Source: CAIUPE01 sp037131735
GTDB taxonomy: Bacteria > Pseudomonadota > Alphaproteobacteria > Rhizobiales > Beijerinckiaceae
Assembly (NCBI GenBank): GCA_037131735.1
Contig: JBAXQM010000036.1
Location: 1-16,075 of the forward strand
DNA: 16,075 bases
Reading direction: 5' to 3'
Shown: piece after piece, positions 8,066-15,614 of the stretch
How the letters are laid out: each line of letters begins with the position of its first letter
Position numbering within the stretch: the first letter of the stretch is position 1
Notes under the pieces: model-generated
Databases searched by the model: none
Seen by the model: the letters and a program-made list of their open reading frames with translations, nothing else
What the model was told of the DNA's origin: nothing
Translations under genes and position numbers: made by a program

Positions 8066-8253
8066 CAAGGCAGGTCTCCTGGCTCGCGGCTCGCCGTTCT
8101 TGCGCCGCCTTCCCGGGTGTCTTTTGTCGAGACAATCCAGTGGCTTCGTGGCGCGGAACTCGCCGCTTACAGTTGCGGGGGCAGCCAGGGCATGACCGCA
8201 CCTAGTGCGGCGTCACCCTGTTCCCTTTTCACCCCCCAGATGGGGGGACCTTG
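8066..8253 (-). ncRNA. Cobalamin (B12) riboswitch aptamer
   Basis: The minus strand carries the conserved parts of a cobalamin riboswitch in correct order. They are: GGTGAAAAGGGAAC (8233-8220); GCTGCCCCCGCAACTGTAAG, with adjoining CGG (8185-8163); the B12 core GCCACTG (8144-8138); GGGAAGGC (8114-8107); and GCGAGCCAGGAGACCTGCC (8087-8069). The ends close by CAAGG (8253-8249) with CCTTG (8070-8066) and by GGTC with GACC. This element senses adenosylcobalamin and reduces expression when B12 is abundant. It lies 144 bases ahead of the DUF1636 start and so governs DUF1636-cobW-cobN-cobG-cobH-cobI-cobJ. The arm between AGGGAAC and GCTGCC is unusually long. Confidence 0.96.
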
Positions 8254-8261
8254 ACACGGTG

Positions 8262-8290
8262 ACACTGGCCCTCATGCGACCTTCTGTCAA
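8262..8290 (-). promoter_or_regulatory. Candidate sigma70 promoter of the riboswitch-cob operon
   Basis: On the minus strand TTGACA (8290-8285) is a perfect -35 hexamer. A 17-base spacer leads to CAGTGT (8267-8262), a poor -10 that still has the important A at position 2 and T at position 6. Transcription would begin near 8255, just ahead of the first paired bases of the aptamer, which is where the riboswitch needs it to start. The location is the strongest argument; the -10 match is weak. Confidence 0.42.
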
Positions 8291-8369
8291 TTTCTAACCG
8301 GGGGCTCTTATGGCCTTTGCCCGCGCAATTTCGTATGAGCAGCGATCAATTTTTCTGCGGGGCAGGCTT

Positions 8370-8990
8370 ATGGCGGATGAAACGGACGTGGACGCGGCGC
8401 GGCGCCACAGGGAAAAGATGGCCAAGCGCAAGGCCGTTCAGGACGCCGAAGTGGCCTCAAAGACGATTCGCGAGAAGGGTCTGCTTATCGTCCATACGGG
8501 TCCTGGCAAGGGTAAATCGACCGCCGCTTTCGGGTTGATCATGCGCGCGCTCGGCTATGATTGGCCCATCGGCGTGGTGCAATTCATCAAGGGTGCCTGG
8601 TCCACCGGCGAGCGCAAGGCGCTCGAACGATTCCCCGATCTCGTGCGCTGGTATTCGATGGGCGAGGGTTTTACGTGGGAAACGCAAGACCGCGCGCGCG
8701 ATGTTGCCGCAGCCGAAGCGGCGTGGGTGAAGGTGAACGAATTGATGGCGGATCCGGCGATCCGGCTCTTGGTGCTCGATGAAATCAATATCGCGTTGCG
8801 CTATGACTATCTGCCTTTGGAGGCGGTGGTTGAAACGCTCAAAAACAGACGGCCTGATCTTCATATTGTTGTGACAGGCCGCAATGCGAAACCTGAATTG
8901 ATCGAAGCTGCTGATCTCGTCACCGAAATGAGTTTGGTGAAACATCATTTCGCCGCCGGTGTAAAAGCGCAAGAAGGTATTGAATTCTGA
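8370..8990 (+). CDS. cobO: Cob(I)yrinic acid a,c-diamide adenosyltransferase CobO
   Basis: CobO transfers the 5'-deoxyadenosyl group of ATP to the cobalt of cob(I)yrinic acid a,c-diamide, forming the cobalt-carbon bond; it also acts on cobinamide and cobalamin (CobA/BtuR family). The 206-residue protein has the family's unusual P-loop HTGPGKGKST (42-51), RALGYDWPIGVVQFIKG (about 61-77) and the Walker B-like LLVLDEINIALRYDYL. The N-terminus ADETDVDAARRHREKM resembles known CobO starts, so I chose the ATG at 8370 although the frame continues 20 codons to an ATG at 8310. The first gene of a rightward pair, its TGA shares one base with the cobQ ATG (TGATG). No riboswitch lies on this strand. Confidence 0.95.
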   Translation: MADETDVDAARRHREKMAKRKAVQDAEVASKTIREKGLLIVHTGPGKGKSTAAFGLIMRALGYDWPIGVVQFIKGAWSTGERKALERFPDLVRWYSMGEGFTWETQDRARDVAAAEAAWVKVNELMADPAIRLLVLDEINIALRYDYLPLEAVVETLKNRRPDLHIVVTGRNAKPELIEAADLVTEMSLVKHHFAAGVKAQEGIEF

Positions 8991-10450
8991 TGGCCGGGCG
9001 CGCGTTGATGATTCAAGGCACGGGATCGGATGTCGGCAAATCGCTGATTGTTGCGGGTCTGTGTCGCGTTTTTGTTCGACGCGGCTTGAAGGTGATGCCG
9101 TTCAAACCGCAAAACATGTCGAACAATGCGGCGGTGACAGCGGATGGCGGCGAGATCGGCCGCGCGCAAGCCTTACAAGCGCGCGCCGCGCGCGTGCCAA
9201 CGAGCGTTCACATGAATCCGGTATTGCTCAAACCGCAAAGCGAGATCGGTTCGCAAATCATCGTGCAAGGCAAAGTGCAAGGCACCGCGAAAGCGCGCGA
9301 CTATCAGGCGTTGAAACCGAAATTGCTTGAAGCGGTGCTGCAAAGTTTTTCTCTTTTGAAAGCTGACTCGGATCTTGTGTTGATCGAAGGGGCGGGAAGT
9401 GCCGCTGAGGTCAATCTCCGCGCGAATGACATTGCCAATATGGGCTTTGCGCGCGCCGCCGATGTGCCCGTGGTCTTGCTCGGCGATATTGATCGCGGCG
9501 GCGTGATTGCGCAGATCGTTGGCACACGCGCGGTGATTGATGAGGCCGATGCCGCATTGGTGCAGGGCTTTATGGTCAACCGCTTTCGTGGCGATGCGTC
9601 TTTGTTTGAAGACGGGATGCGGTTGATTGCTGAAAAATCGGGCTGGAAGAGTTTCGGCTTGATCCCGCATTTTCACGATGCGTTTCGCTTGCCGGCGGAA
9701 GATGCGGTGGCGTTGGATCGTCGTCGTGCATCGCGCGATGCGCCGATTACCATTGCCGTTTTGCAATTGCCGCGCATTTCGAACTTTGATGATTTTGATC
9801 CGCTTGCTGCCGAGTCACATGTCAAACTGCAGATGATAAAACGCGGTGAATCCATTCCGGGCGATGTGGATCTTGTCATCATTCCCGGCTCGAAAGCGAC
9901 GATTGCCGATCTTGAAGCGTTGCGTGCCGAGGGGTGGGATATTGATCTTCGCGCGCATCTGCGGCGCGGGGGCAAAGTGCTCGGTGTCTGTGGTGGTTAT
10001 CAAATGCTCGGCCAGCGCATTGATGATCCGCATGGCATTGAAGGTGCTAAGGGTGGCGTCGACGGTTTGGGCTTGCTTGATGTTTCAACCGTCATGGAGC
10101 CGAAGAAAACATTGATCGCGGTGACAGGATCATCGCTTGCGGATCAAGCGCCGTTTCATGGGTATGAAATGCATATCGGCGTAACCGACGGACCGGATGA
10201 TCAACGGCCCGTGTTGCGATTTGCTGATGGGCGTTTTGATGGTGCGATGTCAGCCGATGGTCTGGTGCGCGGTGTGTATGTGCATGGCTTATTTGCGGAT
10301 GACCAGCAGCGCGCCTCATGGCTTCAATGGATCGGCGCGTCCTCGTCAGGCTTTGCCTATGAAGCGAGCGTTGAGAACACGCTTGATTCACTAGCTGATC
10401 ATCTCGAAACACACGTCGATTGCGACGGATTGCTCACACGCGCGCGGTGA
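8990..10450 (+). CDS. cobQ: Cobyric acid synthase CobQ
   Basis: CobQ amidates the b, d, e and g carboxylates of adenosylcobyrinic acid a,c-diamide using glutamine and ATP, giving adenosylcobyric acid. The 486-residue protein has the family's two parts. The N-terminal dethiobiotin synthetase-like ATPase has MIQGTGSDVGKS (7-18), FKPQNMSNNA (38-47) and LIEGAGSAAEVNL (131-143). The C-terminal class-I glutaminase has the nucleophile Cys334 in GVCGGYQMLG (332-341) and a catalytic His432 in YVHGLF (430-435). The start overlaps the cobO stop by one base. The stop lies inside the 3' end of the oppositely oriented cobD, a 17-base convergent overlap. CobB (a,c-diamide synthase) is related but lacks this GTGSDVGKS/QNMSNN combination. 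Confidence 0.97.
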   Translation: MAGRALMIQGTGSDVGKSLIVAGLCRVFVRRGLKVMPFKPQNMSNNAAVTADGGEIGRAQALQARAARVPTSVHMNPVLLKPQSEIGSQIIVQGKVQGTAKARDYQALKPKLLEAVLQSFSLLKADSDLVLIEGAGSAAEVNLRANDIANMGFARAADVPVVLLGDIDRGGVIAQIVGTRAVIDEADAALVQGFMVNRFRGDASLFEDGMRLIAEKSGWKSFGLIPHFHDAFRLPAEDAVALDRRRASRDAPITIAVLQLPRISNFDDFDPLAAESHVKLQMIKRGESIPGDVDLVIIPGSKATIADLEALRAEGWDIDLRAHLRRGGKVLGVCGGYQMLGQRIDDPHGIEGAKGGVDGLGLLDVSTVMEPKKTLIAVTGSSLADQAPFHGYEMHIGVTDGPDDQRPVLRFADGRFDGAMSADGLVRGVYVHGLFADDQQRASWLQWIGASSSGFAYEASVENTLDSLADHLETHVDCDGLLTRAR

Positions 10451-11411
10451 ACAAAAACGCGAGTGCGATGATGACGCTGCCCTGAATGATGCAAGCGATG
10501 CGATAGAGAAGAAGCGCACGACGAATATCGGCTGCATTCAAATCGCGGCGGCCAGAGCCCATATAGACATCATCAACCAGCGTCTCGCCGTAAATCCGCG
10601 GGCCGGCTAAAGCAAAGCCGAGCGCGCCCGCCATCGCCGCTTCGGGCCATCCCGCATTGGGCGAGCGATGTTTGCTCGCATCATGCAACACCGTAATCAA
10701 GGCATCGATAGATGATGCACCACGCACAAAAAGAGACGCGAGAATAAACAACAAAGCCGTGAGGCGCGAACAAGGGAGATTAACGAGATCATCCAACCGC
10801 GCGGAGGCCCAACCGAACGCGTGATATTTTTCGTTTTTGTGGCCGATCATACTGTCAGCTGTATTGATGGCTTTGTAGAGAACGCCGCCGGGCAGTCCGA
10901 GGCAAGCCGTCCAAAAAATTGGGGCAACAACGCCATCAGAGAAATTTTCTGCCAGACTCTCGATGGCCGCACGACTGATACCGGCTTCATCTAATGTGTC
11001 GGTTTTTCGCCCGACAATCATGGATACGGCTTTGCGTCCGCCTTCGACGCCGTCTTGTTCAAGCGCATCGGCCACGGCGCTTACATGATCATCAAGACTT
11101 CGTTGTGCGGGGAGCGTCGCCGCGATCACAATGATGACCAAAAGGCCGACAGCATATTGGCCAAGCCCGAGATCAAGCGCCAGCGCGATGCCGCCCGTGA
11201 CGCCGAGAAGGATCAACAGGGCCACGACCCCTGTGAGACGGCGCACAAAAAAAGACCAGTTTTGGCGGTTGAGACTGCGGTCAAGACGGGCTATCAACCC
11301 GCCGATCCAGGTGACCGGATGACCGATGGCGCGGAAGAGCGCTTGCGGATACCCCAAGAGCCCTTCGAGTAGGAGTTGAGTAGCCGCAATGAAAAGCGAA
11401 CCCGTAATCAT
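10434..11411 (-). CDS. cobD: Adenosylcobinamide-phosphate synthase CobD (CbiB type), membrane protein
   Basis: CobD attaches the aminopropanol (phosphate) arm to adenosylcobyric acid in the inner membrane. The 325-residue protein has family motifs HPVTWIG (31-37), ESLAENFSDGVVAP (151-164), NTADSMIGHKNEKY (183-196), RLDDLVN (205-211) and SPNAGWPEAA (250-259). Hydrophobic stretches near 61-78, 84-101, 160-178, 213-230 and 303-322 fit a multi-pass membrane protein. The ATG at 11411 has a purine-rich GAGGGGA just upstream on the minus strand. The name follows the aerobic-pathway use of cobD and should not be confused with the Salmonella decarboxylase CobD. Its 5' end overlaps the 5' end of cobC by 23 bases and its 3' end overlaps cobQ by 17. 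Confidence 0.95.
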   Translation of the reverse strand: MITGSLFIAATQLLLEGLLGYPQALFRAIGHPVTWIGGLIARLDRSLNRQNWSFFVRRLTGVVALLILLGVTGGIALALDLGLGQYAVGLLVIIVIAATLPAQRSLDDHVSAVADALEQDGVEGGRKAVSMIVGRKTDTLDEAGISRAAIESLAENFSDGVVAPIFWTACLGLPGGVLYKAINTADSMIGHKNEKYHAFGWASARLDDLVNLPCSRLTALLFILASLFVRGASSIDALITVLHDASKHRSPNAGWPEAAMAGALGFALAGPRIYGETLVDDVYMGSGRRDLNAADIRRALLLYRIACIIQGSVIIALAFLFTARV

Positions 11412-12456
11412 TGATCCCCTCGACCCGCAACGGGCCCTTGAAAGCCTTGTTATTCATGGCGGCCGCTTGTTTGACGCCCGTCATGCCTTCCCGAAGGCGC
11501 CTGAACCCTGGATCGATCTGTCGACCGGGATCAACGCAGCGCCTTATCCGGTGGGGGAGGTATCTGAGGCATCATGGACCCGATTGCCAGAGGAAAATGA
11601 AATCCGCGCACTTGAGGCAGCCGCCGCCCACACATTTGGTGCGCGATTCGAATCCTCGGTGATTGCGGCACCCGGCACCGAAACCTTGATCCATCTTCTG
11701 CCGCGTCTGTTCCCCGCGCGTCATGTGGCGATTCTGGGCTTTACCTATTCCGAATATAAAATTGCTTATGAAACGGCGGGCGCGGTCGTCGATATCGTGG
11801 AGACGATTGAAGAGCTTCTCTCTTCCGATGATTACGACACGATTGTTGTTGTTAATCCAAACAATCCCTGTGGCCGTCTTGTCGATCCAAAACATCTGAC
11901 ATCCCTTGCCAGCAAGCTCGCCCGTAAGGGTGGACGCTTGGTTGTCGATGAAGCCTTCATGGATTTGATGGAAGATGCGGCGAGCTTCGTGCACCGTTTG
12001 CCGAATGAAGGCGCGGTGATTTTGCGTTCCTTCGGTAAAACTTTCGGTCTTGCCGGATTGCGTTTGGGTTTCGCGCTCGCGGGATCGCATGACGGCGATA
12101 AAATTCGTGCGGCGCTCGGTTCTTGGCCGATCTCTGGCGCCTCCATTGAAATTGGCTTGCGCGCTTATGGCGACACCGGCTGGCTGACCGCCACAATGGC
12201 GCGGCTTGAGGAAGATTGCGAAGAGCTTGATGCGGTCATCGAGAAACTCGGCATGACGGTGATTGGGGGAACGCCGCTTTATCGTTTGGCTGAGGGTGAT
12301 AACGCCCAAGACGTGTTTAAGCGTCTCGCGCAATCGGGCATTCTTGTGCGCGCGTTCAAAGACAAACCAAATTGGTTGCGCTTCGGTATTCCCGGTGGCG
12401 ATCCAGAAGTGTGGGACACGCTGATTGAGCGCGTGAGGCGTATACTGCCGCGGTGA
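11389..12456 (+). CDS. cobC: CobC, PLP-dependent L-threonine-phosphate decarboxylase type
   Basis: CobC is a class-I aminotransferase fold enzyme thought to supply (R)-1-amino-2-propanol O-phosphate for the step done by CobD. The 355-residue protein shows the family N-terminal motif HGGRLFDARHAFP (23-35), DLSTGIN (43-49), PNNPCG (157-162), VVDEAF (185-190) and the PLP-binding lysine Lys217 in SFGKTFGLAGLR (214-225). An in-frame TGA at 11377 and no other start codon before the HGG motif make the ATG at 11389 the only possible start. AGGAG lies 13 bases upstream, a long spacing. The roughly 20 residues before HGG are an extension relative to many CobC proteins. It could be mistaken for histidinol-phosphate aminotransferase (HisC); the HGG start and neighbours decide. 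Confidence 0.94.
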   Translation: MKSEPVIIDPLDPQRALESLVIHGGRLFDARHAFPKAPEPWIDLSTGINAAPYPVGEVSEASWTRLPEENEIRALEAAAAHTFGARFESSVIAAPGTETLIHLLPRLFPARHVAILGFTYSEYKIAYETAGAVVDIVETIEELLSSDDYDTIVVVNPNNPCGRLVDPKHLTSLASKLARKGGRLVVDEAFMDLMEDAASFVHRLPNEGAVILRSFGKTFGLAGLRLGFALAGSHDGDKIRAALGSWPISGASIEIGLRAYGDTGWLTATMARLEEDCEELDAVIEKLGMTVIGGTPLYRLAEGDNAQDVFKRLAQSGILVRAFKDKPNWLRFGIPGGDPEVWDTLIERVRRILPR

Positions 12457-12478
12457 GTTTTAACGCGCGTTAAACTCA
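12454..12478. terminator. Palindrome spanning both stop codons, candidate bidirectional terminator
   Basis: The 25 bases between and including the TGA of cobC and the TGA of uvrD form a near-perfect inverted repeat: TGAGTTT, an extra T, then AACGCGCGTT and AAACTCA. Each arm is 12 bases with one bulged T. Transcripts from either strand would form the same hairpin. There is no run of U after it in either direction, so it would be an imperfect intrinsic terminator. A protein-binding site is an alternative. Confidence 0.42.
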
Positions 12479-14956
12479 CACCCGCTCGACAAAACTGTCG
12501 AGCACCATTTTGCGGCCCGCTTTGTCGAAATCGATGGTGAGTTTGTTGCCATCAACACTCGCCACGGCGCCATTACCGAATTTGATATGAAAGACTCGGT
12601 CGCCTTCGGCAAAGCGTGATGATGCGCCGGTTGATTTCGCAACCAACTCGCCTTCGATGACCGTCGAGCCTTTACGCAAAGGCGGTGCGCGGTAAGGTTC
12701 GGCGCGTTCCGAAAAACCATCTTGGCTAAATCGACGGCCACTTTGTTCGGCTTCGCGTCGTTGATTTCGATCTTCAAATTCATCGTAACCGCCAGCGATC
12801 CGCGCACGTCCGCCCGGGCCGCGATCCGATCCTGTGCCGCGTTGTTGCGCGCGTTGCCATCCGGGCGTTTGATAGGTTGAGCCGCCAAAGCCTTGTTGAT
12901 CAAAACGCGAACGACCATAGCCGCCTTGTCCACTGGCAAAGCCTGCGGGCGCATCCATCACTTCAACATGTTCGGGGGGAAGTTCATCAATGAAACGCGA
13001 AGGAACAGTGGCGCTCCACATGCCGTGAATGCGGCGATTGCTCGCAAAAAATAATTTAGCGCGGCGACGCGCGCGCGTGAGACCGACATAAGCAAGCCGC
13101 CGCTCTTCTTCCAAACCCGCGCGCCCATTTTCATCAAGCGCCCGTTGATTGGGGAAGAGGCCTTCCTCCCAACCGGGCAGAAAGACCGTTTCAAATTCGA
13201 GACCTTTCGCCCCATGTAATGTCATGATCGACACACGGTCACTTGAATCATTGTCGCTCATTTCCATCACGAGCGAGACATGTTCAAGAAAGCCGGCGAG
13301 ATCCGGAAATTCTTCCATCGACCGCACGAGTTCTTTTAAGTTTTCAAGGCGTCCGGCGCTGTCAGCCGTGCGTTCCTTCTGCCACATATCAGTATAGCCG
13401 GACTCTTCGAGGATCTGTTCGGCCAGCTCCGAATGTTTCATCGTCTCGATCAGGGATGACCAACGTTCGAAACTTTTTGCAAGCTCGCGCAATGTGCCGC
13501 GCGGGCGCGGCTTTAACTCATCGGTGTCGATGAGACGTCTAACAGCTTCCAACATCGCCACGCCATTTTTGCGGGCGTAGAGATGAACTTGTTCGATGGT
13601 GGCGTCACCCAATCCGCGCTTCGGCGTATTCACGATGCGTTCAAAGGCAAGATCATCTGTGGGGTTTGCGACGACGCGCAGATAGGCCATCGCATCGCGA
13701 ATTTCAGCGCGCTCATAAAAGCGCGGACCACCGATGACGCGATAAGGCAGGCCGAGTGTGACAAAGCGATCTTCAATCTCGCGCATCTGCGCCGAGATGC
13801 GCACGAGAATTGCCATATCGGCGAGCGCATGGCCTTTGTGTTGCAGTGCTTCGATCTCTTCGCCGATGAGACGAGCTTCTTCTTCCGAATCCCAAGCGCC
13901 GGTCAAAGTTGGCTTTTCGCCTTCTTCATCATCGGTGAATAATGTTTTGCCAAGACGGCCTTGATTATGCGCGATCAGTTTTCCCGCCGCTTGGAGTATA
14001 TGGCCGGTTGATCGGTAATTGCGTTCAAGGCGAATAACGATTGCCCCCGGAAAATCTTTCTCGAAGCGCAGAATGTTATCGACCTCCGCGCCACGCCATC
14101 CATAGATCGACTGATCATCATCGCCGACACAGCAGACATTGCGGCGACCTTGTGCGAGCAATCGTAGCCACAAATATTGCGCGACGTTCGTATCTTGATA
14201 CTCGTCAACGAGCATGAATTTGAAGCGCTCTTGATACTGCGTCAGCACATCCGGATGCTCACGGAAGAGGCGCAAATTTTCGAGCAGTAAATCGCCAAAA
14301 TCAGCGGCATTTAATTGTTTCAAACGCTCTTGATAAAGGGCGTAGAGTTTAGATCCCTTACCATTCGCAAAAGCCGCCGCCTCGCCAGAGGGGACTTTGT
14401 CAGGTGTAAGGCCACGATTTTTCCATCCGTCGATATAGGAGGAGAGCGCGCGGGCGGGCCAACGCTTCTCGTCAATGTCTTCGGCGCGGATAACTTGCCG
14501 CATCAAACGGATTTGATCATCCGTATCGAGAATGGTGAAATCGGATTTCAACCCGACAAGCTCGGCATGGCGACGCAAAATTTTTGTGCCAATCGCGTGA
14601 AACGTACCGAGCCAGGGCATGCCTTCTGCAACATCGCCGACAAGATGCGCGATACGTTCCTTCATTTCGCGCGCGGCTTTATTGGTGAAGGTCACCGCGA
14701 GAATTTGTGAGGGATAGGCACCGCCGGTGGCGATGATATGGGCGATGCGTGTCGTGAGAACGCGCGTCTTACCGGTTCCAGCACCCGCGAGAACAAGCAC
14801 GGGACCTTCGATCGCTTCCACCGCGCGGCGCTGTTCCGGATTCAATCCTTCGAGATAAGCGCCATTCCCCCGCGCGGCGGTTTGAGCACGCGCGGCAAGA
14901 CCTCCGGCCTTTGGCTGATAGGCCAGCTCGTCATCAAAGGGAAAAGGGTCGGCCAC
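12476..14956 (-). CDS. uvrD: ATP-dependent DNA helicase UvrD/PcrA
   Basis: This superfamily 1A 3'-5' helicase acts in nucleotide excision repair, mismatch repair and removal of stalled RNA polymerase or replication blocks. The 826-residue product has the full motif set: Walker A AGAGTGKT (57-64), motif Ia AVTFTNKAAREM (87-98), motif II DEYQD (251-255), motif III GDDDQSIYGWRGA (278-290), RNYRS (312-316), motif V TLHGAKGLEFE (579-589) and motif VI YVGLTRARRR (623-632). After a Gly/Arg/Gln-rich linker (about 671-775) it ends in a small Tudor-like domain (about 785-825) of the type that in PcrA/UvrD contacts RNA polymerase. The start is a GTG at 14956 with GAGG six bases upstream. It converges on cobC and is not part of the B12 pathway. 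Confidence 0.96.
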   Translation of the reverse strand: MADPFPFDDELAYQPKAGGLAARAQTAARGNGAYLEGLNPEQRRAVEAIEGPVLVLAGAGTGKTRVLTTRIAHIIATGGAYPSQILAVTFTNKAAREMKERIAHLVGDVAEGMPWLGTFHAIGTKILRRHAELVGLKSDFTILDTDDQIRLMRQVIRAEDIDEKRWPARALSSYIDGWKNRGLTPDKVPSGEAAAFANGKGSKLYALYQERLKQLNAADFGDLLLENLRLFREHPDVLTQYQERFKFMLVDEYQDTNVAQYLWLRLLAQGRRNVCCVGDDDQSIYGWRGAEVDNILRFEKDFPGAIVIRLERNYRSTGHILQAAGKLIAHNQGRLGKTLFTDDEEGEKPTLTGAWDSEEEARLIGEEIEALQHKGHALADMAILVRISAQMREIEDRFVTLGLPYRVIGGPRFYERAEIRDAMAYLRVVANPTDDLAFERIVNTPKRGLGDATIEQVHLYARKNGVAMLEAVRRLIDTDELKPRPRGTLRELAKSFERWSSLIETMKHSELAEQILEESGYTDMWQKERTADSAGRLENLKELVRSMEEFPDLAGFLEHVSLVMEMSDNDSSDRVSIMTLHGAKGLEFETVFLPGWEEGLFPNQRALDENGRAGLEEERRLAYVGLTRARRRAKLFFASNRRIHGMWSATVPSRFIDELPPEHVEVMDAPAGFASGQGGYGRSRFDQQGFGGSTYQTPGWQRAQQRGTGSDRGPGGRARIAGGYDEFEDRNQRREAEQSGRRFSQDGFSERAEPYRAPPLRKGSTVIEGELVAKSTGASSRFAEGDRVFHIKFGNGAVASVDGNKLTIDFDKAGRKMVLDSFVERV

Positions 14957-15041
14957 TCGAAACCTCGTGAGCGAAGAACAAATCGCGAATCAGTGCCGGA
15001 GAATGAACGAGCCGCCCCGCGATGTCGATGCGCGAGGGGAT

Positions 15042-15575
15042 CTAATGAAGGCCGACTTTCCCCGAACGGCCCGTATCAGGGATGGCGATTATACGGCCGA
15101 TATGGTCGGGGCGGGGGAGCGCAGCATGGGCGGATTTCATAACCGCTATGTCATCAAGAATATCAGTCGGGAAGGGACCCACTTTTCGATCCGGCCGCAA
15201 AACATGGAGCATCATAAATTCGGCGGCGGCGGCGAGCCACCCATCCTTGGCATGGCGCATTTCAAGCGAGAGATGCATGCGTTTTACATCATAATCAAGA
15301 AGCTGCGCGGTAACGCGAACAGGCATATCGCGCAGAACTTCGCGGCGATAAGAGACATGGGACTCAGCCACAAACACGGTGCCGGGACCACTTGCGCAAT
15401 ACTCTTTATCGAGGCCGAGCAGATCGAAAGCTTCCTCGAGCGTCCGGTCGAAAAAGACATGGTAATAGGCCATGTTGAGATGGTCGTTCTCGTCGATCCA
15501 TGCGGGTTCCGGCCGCATCACCGACGAGACGAAAGGCGCAAAAAAGAGCGGGTTGATCTTTGGCTTGGCGGACAT
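15042..15575 (-). CDS. Hotdog-fold thioesterase-like protein
   Basis: The 177-residue product reads as a single hotdog-fold domain of the 4HBT/thioesterase-like kind. The segment EPAWIDENDHLNMAYYHVFF (23-42) holds the D-x-N-x-H-x-N pattern at which acyl-CoA thioesterases place active-site residues. VFVAESHVSYRREVL and VTAQLLDYDVKRMHLSLEM follow as the expected strands. It resembles the thioesterase module found with carnitine/betainyl-CoA metabolism, but the acyl substrate cannot be told from sequence. The ATG at 15575 is chosen because the 54 further codons upstream look non-coding and a candidate promoter lies within them; AGGG sits four bases before this ATG. It is separated from uvrD downstream by 85 bases, on the same strand. 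Confidence 0.8.
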   Translation of the reverse strand: MSAKPKINPLFFAPFVSSVMRPEPAWIDENDHLNMAYYHVFFDRTLEEAFDLLGLDKEYCASGPGTVFVAESHVSYRREVLRDMPVRVTAQLLDYDVKRMHLSLEMRHAKDGWLAAAAEFMMLHVLRPDRKVGPFPTDILDDIAVMKSAHAALPRPDHIGRIIAIPDTGRSGKVGLH

Positions 15576-15614
15576 GGACCCTATACGAACGCTCACGAGA
15601 GGATGATGGAGGGC

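Larger units (their letters stand above)
7922..8369. other. 448-base divergent control region between the DUF1636-cob operon and cobO
   Basis: This is the longest gene-free stretch in the window. From left to right it holds the minus-strand leader with a possible RBS-hiding hairpin (7926-7974), a further stretch without clear signals (7975-8065), the cobalamin riboswitch (8066-8253), a directly repeated TGACAC with two bases between copies (8252-8265), the candidate leftward promoter (8262-8290) and an 80-base leader to cobO. No convincing rightward promoter for cobO stands out. A plus-strand TTGACA at 8251 has no matching -10 at the right distance. Confidence 0.8.

Noticed and set aside
8251..8279. 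Plus-strand promoter for cobO starting with TTGACA
   Set aside because: At 16-18 bases spacing the -10 would be CATGCG, ATGCGA or TGCGAC, none close to TATAAT. The TTGACA also overlaps the end of the aptamer.
8310..8369. N-terminal extension of CobO by 20 codons
   Set aside because: The residues are not like known CobO starts, while the ATG at 8370 gives the usual acidic start. A GGGGG before the 8310 ATG is a poor Shine-Dalgarno match, so the longer form is not excluded but less likely.
11572..12333. 253-codon open frame on the minus strand
   Set aside because: Fully antisense to cobC, with composition biased to Arg/His/Asn and no domain. cobC has its PLP lysine and full family length.
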